64,000 nucleotides of DNA, taken from Streptococcus pluranimalium. GTDB taxonomy: Bacteria > Bacillota > Bacilli > Lactobacillales > Streptococcaceae. Shown here piece by piece: positions 9,878 through 18,170 of this stretch. The notes beneath the pieces are model-generated. The model was not told the origin of the DNA. It searched no databases and saw nothing but the letters and a program-made list of their open reading frames with translations. Made by a program: the position numbers and the translations under genes. Location of the stretch: assembly GCF_002953735.1 (NCBI RefSeq), contig NZ_CP025536.1, positions 1,432,001 to 1,496,000 of the forward strand, written 5' to 3'. Numbering within the stretch: position 1 is the first letter of the stretch; every line of letters begins with the position of its first letter.

Positions 9878-10663
9878 ATGGCACTTATCGAATATAAAAA
9901 TGTTGAAAAATATTACGGTGACTACCATGCTCTTCGTAACATTAACTTAGAGATTGAAAAAGGTCAAGTCGTTGTTCTCTTAGGTCCTTCAGGATCAGGT
10001 AAATCAACACTTATCCGTACCATGAATGCTCTTGAATCTATTGAAACAGGTAGCCTAAAAGTAAACGGTCATGAATTGGCCAATGCTAGCAATAAAGACC
10101 TCGTGCAACTTCGCAAAGAAGTTGGTATGGTTTTCCAGCACTTTAACCTCTATCCGCATAAAACAGTGTTAGAAAATGTTACTTTGGCACCAATTAAAGT
10201 TTTAGGCATGTCTCGCAAAGAAGCTGAGGCCGTTGCTGAAAAATACTTAACCTACGTTAATATGTGGGATCGCAAAGATTCTTATCCAGGAATGCTCTCT
10301 GGTGGTCAAAAACAGCGTATCGCGATTGCTCGTGGACTCGCCATGAATCCTGAGCTACTACTCTTTGATGAGCCAACTTCTGCTCTTGACCCAGAAACCA
10401 TCGGTGATGTTTTGGCTGTTATGCAAAATCTAGCTGCTGAAGGAATGAACATGGTGGTTGTAACTCACGAAATGGGCTTCGCCCGTGAAGTTGCTGATCG
10501 TATCATCTTTATGGCTGATGGAGAGATTCTAGAAGATACAACTGATGTTCAAGGTTTCTTCGACCATCCAAAAGAACCACGCGCTCAGCAATTCCTCAGC
10601 AAGATTATCAATCACGCTAGTGAAAAAGTCACTGCCAAGAAAAAAGAACGCAAAGCTAAATAG
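9878..10663 (+). CDS. glnQ: Polar amino-acid ABC transporter, ATP-binding protein
   Basis: A 261-residue ABC ATPase of the polar amino-acid uptake family. Walker [10 protein letters not shown] is at residues 36-44, the Q loop follows, then signature LSGGQKQR, Walker [15 protein letters not shown] and switch His in VTHEMGF. I use the ATG preceded by AAGGAG; a longer frame to 9836 has no ribosome site. It is the first gene of four (ATPase, binding protein, two permeases). The same order next to vicR occurs in S. mutans, where the operon is described as the glutamate transporter glnQHMP. Glutamate/glutamine/aspartate specificity here is inference. Confidence 0.93.
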   Translation: MALIEYKNVEKYYGDYHALRNINLEIEKGQVVVLLGPSGSGKSTLIRTMNALESIETGSLKVNGHELANASNKDLVQLRKEVGMVFQHFNLYPHKTVLENVTLAPIKVLGMSRKEAEAVAEKYLTYVNMWDRKDSYPGMLSGGQKQRIAIARGLAMNPELLLFDEPTSALDPETIGDVLAVMQNLAAEGMNMVVVTHEMGFAREVADRIIFMADGEILEDTTDVQGFFDHPKEPRAQQFLSKIINHASEKVTAKKKERKAK

Positions 10664-10673
10664 GAGGTGTGAG

Positions 10674-11501
10674 ATGAAATCAATCAAACAACTTCTTATT
10701 GCATGCTTATCCCTAACTCTAGCTTTATCAGTTCTCTCATTTGTTCCAAAAGCAAAGGCTGAAACAAATGATAAACTGCTATCTTCTAAAGTGATTAAGC
10801 GGATTAAAAAAGCTGGAGTTCTAAAAGCTGGAGTCAAACAGGATGTTCCAAACTTTGGCTATTTCAGTGCTGAAACAGATAGCTATGAGGGGATGGAAAT
10901 CGATATCGCACGTAAGATTGCTAAAAGTCTCGGAGTCAAAGTAGAATTTACTCCTGTTACAGCGCAAACCCGCGAAGCCGTTATTGATAACGGACAGGTT
11001 GATATCGTTATCGGTACCTATACCATCACTCCTGAACGTCAGGCGTCTTATAGTTTTAGCAACCCTTACTATACAGATGAAGTCGGATTCTTGGTTAATA
11101 AAGCTAGCAAGTACACATCTATTAAGGATATGAATGGTGCAACGATTGGAGTTGCTCAAGGATCTACAACCAAAGGTCTTATAGAAGAATATGCTAAAGC
11201 TAATGATTTACATTTTGATTACGTTCAATTAGGATCTTACCCTGAACTAGCTATTTCGCTATATTCAAAACGTATCCAAGCCTTCTCAGTTGATAAATCC
11301 ATTTTATCCGGTTACCGTAGCAAGAAAACAGAAATCCTTGATCAGGGATTCAATACTCAGAGCTACGGTATCGCTAGCAAACAAAGCAACAAAGAGCTAA
11401 CAAACTATATCAACAACCTCCTTTCAGACTGGTCTAAGGATGGTAGTCTGACAAAAGTCTATCAAAAATACGATTTAAAACCAGCTAAGGCTGAGGAATA
11501 A
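10674..11501 (+). CDS. Amino-acid ABC transporter substrate-binding protein
   Basis: A 275-residue periplasmic-binding-protein-like (SBP family 3) receptor. The signature FEGMEIDIA-like region appears here as YEGMEIDIARKIA, and RQASYSFSNPYY fits the family. The signal peptide has a hydrophobic core at about residues 7-24 and a likely signal-peptidase-I site after AKA at residue 29. LIAC at 8-11 looks like a lipobox but comes too early for a lipoprotein signal. The start is the ATG preceded by AGGAGGTG, 10 bases after the ATPase stop. It should deliver a polar amino acid to the two downstream permeases. Confidence 0.92.
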   Translation: MKSIKQLLIACLSLTLALSVLSFVPKAKAETNDKLLSSKVIKRIKKAGVLKAGVKQDVPNFGYFSAETDSYEGMEIDIARKIAKSLGVKVEFTPVTAQTREAVIDNGQVDIVIGTYTITPERQASYSFSNPYYTDEVGFLVNKASKYTSIKDMNGATIGVAQGSTTKGLIEEYAKANDLHFDYVQLGSYPELAISLYSKRIQAFSVDKSILSGYRSKKTEILDQGFNTQSYGIASKQSNKELTNYINNLLSDWSKDGSLTKVYQKYDLKPAKAEE

Positions 11502-11519
11502 GAGAAAGGAAGGATAAAT

Positions 11520-12215
11520 ATGAATTACTTAGTAGCAAGTCCCTTTGCCCTTTCTCGCTGGGCTGACTTTTTTGCCAATTTTGGTGATTTCGCCAAAGGC
11601 TTTGCATACACCCTAGGCATGTCCATCGGCGCTCTACTTCTTTCTCTCGTCTTAGGGTTGATTTTTGGCGCCATGTCATCTTCTAAAAATAAAACCTTAA
11701 AAACTATTGCTCGCGTATATGTCGAGCTTTACCAGAACACACCATTATTAGTTCAATTCGTGGTTGTTTATTATGGTTTAGCCATCATGACAAATGGTTT
11801 CATCATGATTTCAGCTTTCTGGACAGCAGTCATCTGTGTTGGTATCTATCACGGTGCCTATATTTCAGAAGTGATTCGTTCTGGTATTGAAGCTGTGCCT
11901 AAAGGTCAAACAGAAGCTGCCTTATCCCAAGGATTTACTTACAAAGAGACCATGCAGCTTATCATTCTACCACAGGCCATTCGTACCATCTTGCCACCAA
12001 TGACCAACCAAGTAGTGAATTTGATTAAAAACACCTCTACGGTCGCTATTATCTCTGGGGCAGATATCATGTTTGTGTCAAAAGCGTGGGCCTACGAGAC
12101 TACTAACTATGTACCTGCCTTTGCTGGTGCAGCACTACTCTACTTCATCGTTTGTTTCCCACTAGCAACTTGGGCACGACGTAAAGAAGAAGAAAATAAG
12201 AAAGCATACAATTAG
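11520..12215 (+). CDS. Amino-acid ABC transporter permease 1
   Basis: A 231-residue HisM/GlnP-type inner-membrane permease with about five hydrophobic segments. The EAA-type coupling loop is near the middle (EAALSQGFTYKETMQLIILPQA), preceded by SEVIRSGIEAVPKGQ. It forms the translocation pore with the following permease and docks on the ATPase. GGAAGGA lies upstream of the ATG. Confidence 0.93.
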   Translation: MNYLVASPFALSRWADFFANFGDFAKGFAYTLGMSIGALLLSLVLGLIFGAMSSSKNKTLKTIARVYVELYQNTPLLVQFVVVYYGLAIMTNGFIMISAFWTAVICVGIYHGAYISEVIRSGIEAVPKGQTEAALSQGFTYKETMQLIILPQAIRTILPPMTNQVVNLIKNTSTVAIISGADIMFVSKAWAYETTNYVPAFAGAALLYFIVCFPLATWARRKEEENKKAYN

Positions 12216-12223
12216 GAGGATAA

Positions 12224-12874
12224 ATGATGTCAGTTTTAACACCAACTAATATTAACTTTATTCTTCAAGGACTTTGGTTAACCCTCTACATCTCATTCTT
12301 ATCGATTGTATTGTCAACCATTATCGGTACGATTTTAGCTGTTATGCGTAATGGGAAGAACCCAATCCTTCGCTGGATATCAAGCATCTACATTGAATTT
12401 GTCCGTAACGTACCTAATCTGCTTTGGATCTTCATTATCTTCTTGGTTTTCCAAATGAAGTCAACGCCTGCAGGTATCACTTCCTTTACCGTCTTCACAT
12501 CGGCTGCTCTGGCAGAAATCATTCGTGGGGGCTTAAATGGCGTCGATCACGGTCAAACAGAAGCTGGTCTTTCACAGGGAATGACCCACTGGCAAATCTT
12601 CATTTACATTGTCTTTCCACAAGCCATTCGTAAAATGTTGCCAGCCATCATTTCTCAATTCGTAACAGTTATCAAGGACACTTCCTTGCTCTACTCTGTT
12701 ATCGCACTTCAAGAACTTTTCGGAAAAAGCCAAATCTTGATGGGTAAATACTTTGAACCAAGTCAAGTTTTCACCCTTTACCTCATCATCACAGCCATCT
12801 ACTTTGTCATCAACTTTGCCATCTCGACCTATTCTCGTCAACTGGCTAAAAAATGGGCACAAGGGGCTGAATAA
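12224..12874 (+). CDS. Amino-acid ABC transporter permease 2
   Basis: A 216-residue permease of the same family and paralogous to its neighbour. It has IIRGGLNGVDHGQTEAGLSQ as the conserved loop region and VFPQAIRKMLPAI after it, with about five membrane segments. ATG codons occur at 12224 and 12227 behind AGGAGG; either could be used. It ends the operon, just before a strong terminator. Confidence 0.93.
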   Translation: MMSVLTPTNINFILQGLWLTLYISFLSIVLSTIIGTILAVMRNGKNPILRWISSIYIEFVRNVPNLLWIFIIFLVFQMKSTPAGITSFTVFTSAALAEIIRGGLNGVDHGQTEAGLSQGMTHWQIFIYIVFPQAIRKMLPAIISQFVTVIKDTSLLYSVIALQELFGKSQILMGKYFEPSQVFTLYLIITAIYFVINFAISTYSRQLAKKWAQGAE

Positions 12875-12878
12875 TAAC

Positions 12879-12920
12879 ACCAAAACCTCCACACGATATT
12901 CATCATGTGGAGGTTTTGGT
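12879..12920 (+). terminator. Terminator of the amino-acid ABC operon
   Basis: A perfect 15-bp stem: ACCAAAACCTCCACA (12879-12893) with its complement (12906-12920). No long T-run follows on the plus strand. The symmetrical stem may also stop convergent transcription from the response-regulator gene. Confidence 0.8.
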
Positions 12921-12963
12921 ATATATAACAATAAATTACCCAATTAGGAAACATATTAATTAA

Positions 12964-13563
12964 TTAATCAATCCAGCCTTTTTCTTTGGCTTTCGACATA
13001 GCTTCAATTCTGGAATTAACAGAGAGTTTGTTAAAAATAGAAGATACATAGTTACGAACAGTACCATTGGATAAGAACATCTCTTGAGCAATTTCTTTAT
13101 TTGACTTTCCTTGGCTCACTAGATTTAAAACTCTAATCTCTTGAGTACTAAGTGGATTATCATTATGAAAAATTCCTTCCATCAATTCAGGAGAATAATC
13201 TTTTTGTCCTTTTAAAACTTTGTGAATAGTCGCCATCAACTCTGCTGTCGAACGATCTTTCAAGACATAAGCGTCAACATCATGATCCAATGCTTTTTGG
13301 AAATACCCTGTTCTTTTGAAGGTCGTTACGATAACAATCTTAGCGGAAACCTCTTGTCTAGCTTTGACTAAAACTTCTAAACCTGTCATTTTAGGCATTT
13401 CAATATCTAGTATAGCAACATCAATTAATTCTTTTCGTAGAAGCTCCAATGCTTCCAATCCATCTCGAGCCTCAAAAACAGCATCAACATCATCTTCCAT
13501 CAATAAAAGTTGTTTCATGGCATCCCTTAGCATGGACTGGTCTTCCGCAATTAACAATCTCAT
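12964..13563 (-). CDS. NarL/DesR-type response regulator
   Basis: A 199-residue response regulator. The receiver domain has D53 in [10 protein letters not shown] and Lys in VLKDRS. The LuxR-type helix-turn-helix at about 135-195 contains [16 protein letters not shown] and [11 protein letters not shown]. It overlaps the histidine kinase by four bases (ATGA). Together with the kinase and ABC pair it forms one operon, arranged like Bacillus yvfRS-yvfTU. The likely target is its own operon; the stimulus is unknown. Confidence 0.92.
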   Translation of the reverse strand: MRLLIAEDQSMLRDAMKQLLLMEDDVDAVFEARDGLEALELLRKELIDVAILDIEMPKMTGLEVLVKARQEVSAKIVIVTTFKRTGYFQKALDHDVDAYVLKDRSTAELMATIHKVLKGQKDYSPELMEGIFHNDNPLSTQEIRVLNLVSQGKSNKEIAQEMFLSNGTVRNYVSSIFNKLSVNSRIEAMSKAKEKGWID

Positions 13564-14651
13564 AAAACCTTATCCTCCATCTCAATCTTAATCATCGTTG
13601 GATGCTTAGAGGAAACAATGTCAATAGTTCCTTCCATTTGAACAAGTCTCCCCTTGATAGACTGTAATTCTTCTCCAGTTATTTTAGGAAATCCTCTACC
13701 ATCATCACTAAAATGCAATATAATCCGATCATCTTTCCGTAATCTTATCTGACAAGTCGATGCTTCTGCATGTTTGATAACATTTGTAACCAATTCTCTC
13801 AGTATCATGGTTAAAGCTGATTGTACTTTAGGTGATAATTGTTCATCTAAGATTTGATTTTCTACTGAGACCACTACGCCAGATAAATCCAACATTTCTG
13901 ACAGAGTTTCAATTTCTTCACTAAGCGTTCTATATTTCAATTGATTAATCAATTCTCTGACATCCTTCATGGACTTCTGACTGATATCGTGAAGCTCACT
14001 CAACTCCTGTCGGACCTTATCCATATTTTTTTGTTCTAACAGTTTCATGGCTAATTCTGACTTCAAGCTAATCAAGGCAAAAGTATGTCCAAGGGTATCA
14101 TGCAGATCTCGCCCAATGCGATTTCGTTCATTTTCAGCTGCTAAAGTATTGATATAGACATTCTGGCGTTCTATCTCACTTTTCATAGCTTCCTCAACTT
14201 GCATCTTATGTTGTGAATAAGTCATTGTCAATATAAAAACAGCAACGACAATAGCATTCATTTTTGAAACAAAACTATTTGAAAACAAGAGCCACCTACC
14301 AACTACTATACTTAAACAAATTAAAAAGCTAATAGCACGATAAGATTTCAAGCTATCTCCAAAGCGCCAAACTAAGAGATTACTCGGGTAGAAGAAAAAC
14401 CAAATAATAGAACCTTCTATGACTAATGCCATGTATACAATATAACCTAATAAATAAATCCATAAGAGCATTAATAATGTTTGATAATCATCCTTTAGAT
14501 GAACGACGACTAAGTAAACAAGAGCAAATCCAATTGTAGGAAAAATCGTCCAAACCGGATAATCAAACCAGAAAATCCCAAGTATCGGAAAAAGCAGAAA
14601 AACGAGCGCCATGTAAAAGAGAATATCATTTTTCTGACGACTTCTAAACAT
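13560..14651 (-). CDS. DesK-type sensor histidine kinase
   Basis: A 363-residue HisKA_3 kinase. About five transmembrane helices fill residues 12-150. The phospho-His is in [12 protein letters not shown], the DesK/NarX motif that also implies phosphatase activity. The HATPase part has [15 protein letters not shown] and DDGRGFP. The ATG shares its A with the permease stop (TGATG) and is preceded by GGAGGTGG, so translation is coupled. With no large extracellular domain it probably senses a membrane or transporter-associated signal. Confidence 0.92.
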   Translation of the reverse strand: MFRSRQKNDILFYMALVFLLFPILGIFWFDYPVWTIFPTIGFALVYLVVVHLKDDYQTLLMLLWIYLLGYIVYMALVIEGSIIWFFFYPSNLLVWRFGDSLKSYRAISFLICLSIVVGRWLLFSNSFVSKMNAIVVAVFILTMTYSQHKMQVEEAMKSEIERQNVYINTLAAENERNRIGRDLHDTLGHTFALISLKSELAMKLLEQKNMDKVRQELSELHDISQKSMKDVRELINQLKYRTLSEEIETLSEMLDLSGVVVSVENQILDEQLSPKVQSALTMILRELVTNVIKHAEASTCQIRLRKDDRIILHFSDDGRGFPKITGEELQSIKGRLVQMEGTIDIVSSKHPTMIKIEMEDKVL

Positions 14652-15382
14652 CAATCCACCTCCGTTCTTATTTTGATTAGATAGGTTATTCCCACTAATA
14701 ATACCACATAGGCAAACATTATCAAGATAGAATTGATATTGATTACTTCCTTATCTGACCAATCGAGAACAAGTCGATTAACGTGATAAACAGGCGTCCA
14801 TTTCGAAATGGTTTGCATCCAGTTAGGAAAAGTCTCTATCGGCATCCACGAACCACCGATAATGGCTAGTAAGATAAATGAAATATTACTAATGATTGAC
14901 ATCACTTGCTGCGACTTCAATTGAGAAATCAAGAGACCGAATGCTAAAAAAACAAGGCTCGACCCTAATAACAATATACCTGATCCTAACCACTTCTCCC
15001 ATGACATGGTCACCTGACGATAAAAGGCACCAACTAAGAAAGTAACTATAATTGAGCAGATAAAATAAATTAAGACCCGAAATAATTTTGATAGGTAGTA
15101 ATGACCCATGGTTAATCTAGAATGTCTAATATAACTCATCCAATGATTGGTTTTATCTTCCACTAGCATAAAAGGAAAACTAAAGAAACCAAAGCTAGAC
15201 ATGGAAAATCCTGTCATAGTCAACATGTAATGCCTAACAAATAACTCTTGCATCTTAGGATCTGGCGACATTTCCATTCCAGAATAAAAGATAAAAAAGC
15301 CAATTGGCATGCCTATAGCCATGATAAATACTGTCCACTGACGCCAAATTTGAATCCATTCTATTTTAAGCAAGGCTTTCAT
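14651..15382 (-). CDS. ABC-2 type exporter permease
   Basis: A 243-residue ABC-2 permease with about six hydrophobic segments and the LxxEWIQIWR amphipathic N terminus typical of this class. The start is the ATG preceded by AAGGAG, giving MKALLKIEWIQ. That start lies inside the end of the ATPase gene, with a 17-base overlap. It pairs with the ATPase as a YvfS/DrrB-like exporter. The substrate is unknown; candidates are an antimicrobial peptide, lipid or toxic metabolite. Confidence 0.88.
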   Translation of the reverse strand: MKALLKIEWIQIWRQWTVFIMAIGMPIGFFIFYSGMEMSPDPKMQELFVRHYMLTMTGFSMSSFGFFSFPFMLVEDKTNHWMSYIRHSRLTMGHYYLSKLFRVLIYFICSIIVTFLVGAFYRQVTMSWEKWLGSGILLLGSSLVFLAFGLLISQLKSQQVMSIISNISFILLAIIGGSWMPIETFPNWMQTISKWTPVYHVNRLVLDWSDKEVININSILIMFAYVVLLVGITYLIKIRTEVD

Positions 15383-16262
15383 GTTCAATCTCCTTTGTTG
15401 TTTCAAATAATGTATCTAGTAAGGTCTTATTTTGAATTTCGATATCTGTAATCGCAAGACCTTCTTTATAGAGCTCATCCCAAATAACCACTAAATTTTT
15501 AGTCCTGAATTGGAAACAATCCTTTTTAAGTAACAGATCGTAACAATCTTGACGTCCTTGAATCTCATCTAAAAAACTGAGAGGTAAGGTTACCTGTTTA
15601 TCTTCTTGATATCTCATTTCGTAAGGGGTTGTATCACGAATTAAACGCCCCTTATGCAGTACCAAAATACGATCCGCTGTATGTTCTACTTCTTCGATAT
15701 AATGACTAGAATACAGAATACTTATGCCCTGTTCTTTTAGTTCTCCTATAATCTCCCAGAATCTTTTTCTAGTAGCTGTATCCATTCCGGCAGTTGGTTC
15801 ATCTAGGATTAAGATTTCTGGCTGTCCTATCAAGCATAATATAAAAGCTAACAATCTTCTCTGACCACCCGATAACTTCCCTGCTAAATCATCATACTGT
15901 TCTGGATCAAATCCTAAGTAAGAAATGACCTTATCAATGGAAAGAGGATGACTGACTACTGAACGAAAAAATGTTATTAATTCTCTAACTTTTAAATTAA
16001 TCGGGATGGTATTTTCTTGTGATAAAACAGCTATCTTCCCTTTCAATTGACCATTCGTAGGTGATAGTTGTTGGATTACTATACTCCCCTTATTAACATT
16101 CCAATCGCCAATTATGCACTTTAGTAAACTGGATTTTCCTGCTCCATTTTGACCAATCAAAGCAACACATTCTCCACGAGTTATCTCAAAAGAAATGGTA
16201 TCTAAAACCTGTTTTCCTTTGATGGTTTTACTAATGTCACTTACAGAAACCAACGCTTTCAT
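15366..16262 (-). CDS. ABC exporter ATP-binding protein
   Basis: A 298-residue ABC ATPase. Walker A is GQNGAGKSS near residue 38, the signature is LSGGQRRLLAF, and Walker B is ILILDEPTAGMD followed by SSHYIEEVEH. About 80 extra C-terminal residues are typical of drug/lipid exporter ATPases (YvfR, DrrA). GGAGG precedes the ATG. It is the first gene of the four-gene exporter plus two-component operon. Confidence 0.92.
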   Translation of the reverse strand: MKALVSVSDISKTIKGKQVLDTISFEITRGECVALIGQNGAGKSSLLKCIIGDWNVNKGSIVIQQLSPTNGQLKGKIAVLSQENTIPINLKVRELITFFRSVVSHPLSIDKVISYLGFDPEQYDDLAGKLSGGQRRLLAFILCLIGQPEILILDEPTAGMDTATRKRFWEIIGELKEQGISILYSSHYIEEVEHTADRILVLHKGRLIRDTTPYEMRYQEDKQVTLPLSFLDEIQGRQDCYDLLLKKDCFQFRTKNLVVIWDELYKEGLAITDIEIQNKTLLDTLFETTKEIEHESLA

Positions 16263-16400
16263 TTAAACTACCTCCATCACATTTCTTAAAGATAGTTTAT
16301 CTTTTATTGAAACTCTTTTTTAGCCCTACTTGTCATGACATCACATGACATTTGTCATATTCTCAGAAAAGTGGTTAGGCAAAAAGTCTTAAAAATAGAA

Positions 16401-16445
16401 AACAGCTTAGAATGACGTTGTCGAGAACGTTGATTCTAAGCTGTT
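16401..16445 (-). terminator. Palindromic terminator, repeat unit copy 1
   Basis: A 13-bp stem (AACAGCTTAGAAT at 16401-16413 with 16433-16445) encloses an inner AACGT/ACGTT stem. It ends transcripts of the adenylate-forming enzyme on the minus strand. The central 39 bases recur at 63370-63408 in the opposite orientation with six mismatches. Confidence 0.8.
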
Positions 16446-16512
16446 TTTGATTGTTAAAATTTTAATCGGAAGGAAATTTTAGCTTTTGTCCAGTTCCTTG
16501 ACATATGATATC

Positions 16513-18048
16513 TTACAGGTTCCCCTCTTCTTTCAACTTTGCTTCCATCTGCAAACGTTGAACTTTCATCGTTGCTGTTCGTGGAATGTCTTCATAGGCC
16601 ATGAGAACAGGCTCTTTCAGTAAGGGCAAATCATTCACTGCTGACCACCAAGCTTCCCAATTCATGCTTGCACCTTCAGCTAGCGCTAGGATTGGTTGCG
16701 GTCGTCCATCTCCATCACGAATGATAACCACCTCACTGAGGAAATCCAACTGGTCCATGAGCATATCTTCCAAGGCTAGATTACTATCAATCTGGTCAAT
16801 GACATCAACCTGACGGTCTTTCAATAGTAAAGTTCCTTCTTCGGTTAGGCAACCGTAATCTCCAGAATCCCACCAGTCGTCATAAACATTTTCTTGAAAA
16901 CGAGCATCTTCTTTATAGTAGGTAATCGCTCTTCCTTTTGAAAAAAGTTGAATGTGCCCATTTTGACCTGCCTCTAGGAGTTGTCCCTTATCGTCTGTCA
17001 CACGAGCTTGTGTATATCCCTCAAGTCCTACTCCCATATCACGCGCATTGGTTTTGTCAATACCTTCCAAACGATGATAGCGTAGAATCATCGGACCACA
17101 TTCACTTTGTCCGTAAACCTGCATAAAGACCGGATTGTTTGCCTTTGAAGCGATGAGAAATGCTTTCATAGTTGCCTTATTGATGGCATCAAAAGTCGAA
17201 TGATAGAATTTCACACTACTAAAAACAACTGGCTTTTCTTTGGCCAAACGAGCCCATTGTACAAAGTTATTGGGATGCGTTTCAAGAGCCATAGGCTTGT
17301 AGGTTTTTAGCTGATTTTCCACTTCTGAGGCTTGGGCTGATGACAGAGGGAAAATGGGAAAGCCAAGATTAATGGCTGACGAAATACCAATATTATAACG
17401 GGAATGAACTGGAGAAATATGAAAGGCTAGAAGGCCTCGTTCCTTCATTTTGACAAAAATTGTCTGTTGCCATGCCACACGCCAGCCCATGCTTTGACCG
17501 GTGTGGCAAATCAATTTGGGAATACCTGTCGTCCCAGAGGTATGGGTCATGTATTGAATAATATCTTCTGCCAAAAGATTTTCTGAAACGGCTACTGCTT
17601 CTGTCTCTAATAGCTCTGCTACGGATATTTCCGTTACTAAGTCCTTGGCTAACATATCAGAAACTCGACCTGCAGTTTCGTCATCATAAACTATAAATGA
17701 TTTTTCCAAACGCTTCGCAAAAACATCCAAGGTTGCACTAGACAGATGGTAGGATACCATGACTGGCACAGCGCCGAGGTAGGTCGCAGCAACCGCCAAA
17801 AGATAAGTCTCAAAAGAAGCACTCTTATAGAGCATGACCTTATCGCCTTTGGCAATCCCTTTCGCGGACATACGACCCGACATTTGAAGAATAGCCTCAT
17901 GAACCTCTTTGTAGGTAGACTCTGCTGGCAATTGTGGAAAAGCTGCGTAGGATTTGTCTAAAATAATGGCAGTCTCAGGAAACTCTTCGGCTGCTTCCTT
18001 GAACTGTCTATAGAGATTAAGGGGACGGTAAGTAATAGTTTTAAACAT
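16513..18048 (-). CDS. AMP-binding (acyl-CoA synthetase-like) enzyme
   Basis: A 511-residue adenylate-forming enzyme. The P-loop motif is THTSGTTGIPK near residue 170, the A5-type motif is YGQSECG near 315, the ATPase motif is DSGDYG near 405, and the C-terminal catalytic Lys is probably in ATMKVQR near 496. The family activates a carboxylic acid to acyl-AMP and then transfers it to CoA or a carrier-protein thiol. No acyl-carrier or partner gene is adjacent, so the substrate is open: fatty acid, O-succinylbenzoate-like acid or amino acid. It stands alone, with a promoter-like TGCTAAAAT about 30 bases upstream and a hairpin terminator after it. Confidence 0.85.
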   Translation of the reverse strand: MFKTITYRPLNLYRQFKEAAEEFPETAIILDKSYAAFPQLPAESTYKEVHEAILQMSGRMSAKGIAKGDKVMLYKSASFETYLLAVAATYLGAVPVMVSYHLSSATLDVFAKRLEKSFIVYDDETAGRVSDMLAKDLVTEISVAELLETEAVAVSENLLAEDIIQYMTHTSGTTGIPKLICHTGQSMGWRVAWQQTIFVKMKERGLLAFHISPVHSRYNIGISSAINLGFPIFPLSSAQASEVENQLKTYKPMALETHPNNFVQWARLAKEKPVVFSSVKFYHSTFDAINKATMKAFLIASKANNPVFMQVYGQSECGPMILRYHRLEGIDKTNARDMGVGLEGYTQARVTDDKGQLLEAGQNGHIQLFSKGRAITYYKEDARFQENVYDDWWDSGDYGCLTEEGTLLLKDRQVDVIDQIDSNLALEDMLMDQLDFLSEVVIIRDGDGRPQPILALAEGASMNWEAWWSAVNDLPLLKEPVLMAYEDIPRTATMKVQRLQMEAKLKEEGNL

Positions 18049-18170
18049 ATAAACCTCTTTGTGAAAAAATTATTTAGGTTTATTTTAGCATTTTAATAGC
18101 ATTCTTACCAGTTGATTTCAGAATCATTCTTAAATACATCATAGGGAACCATAACATATCGCTCCCCTTC

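Noticed and set aside
12424..12943. Several plus and minus frames overlapping the second permease
   Set aside because: Shadows of the permease gene; codon pattern and ribosome sites support only the 216-residue protein.
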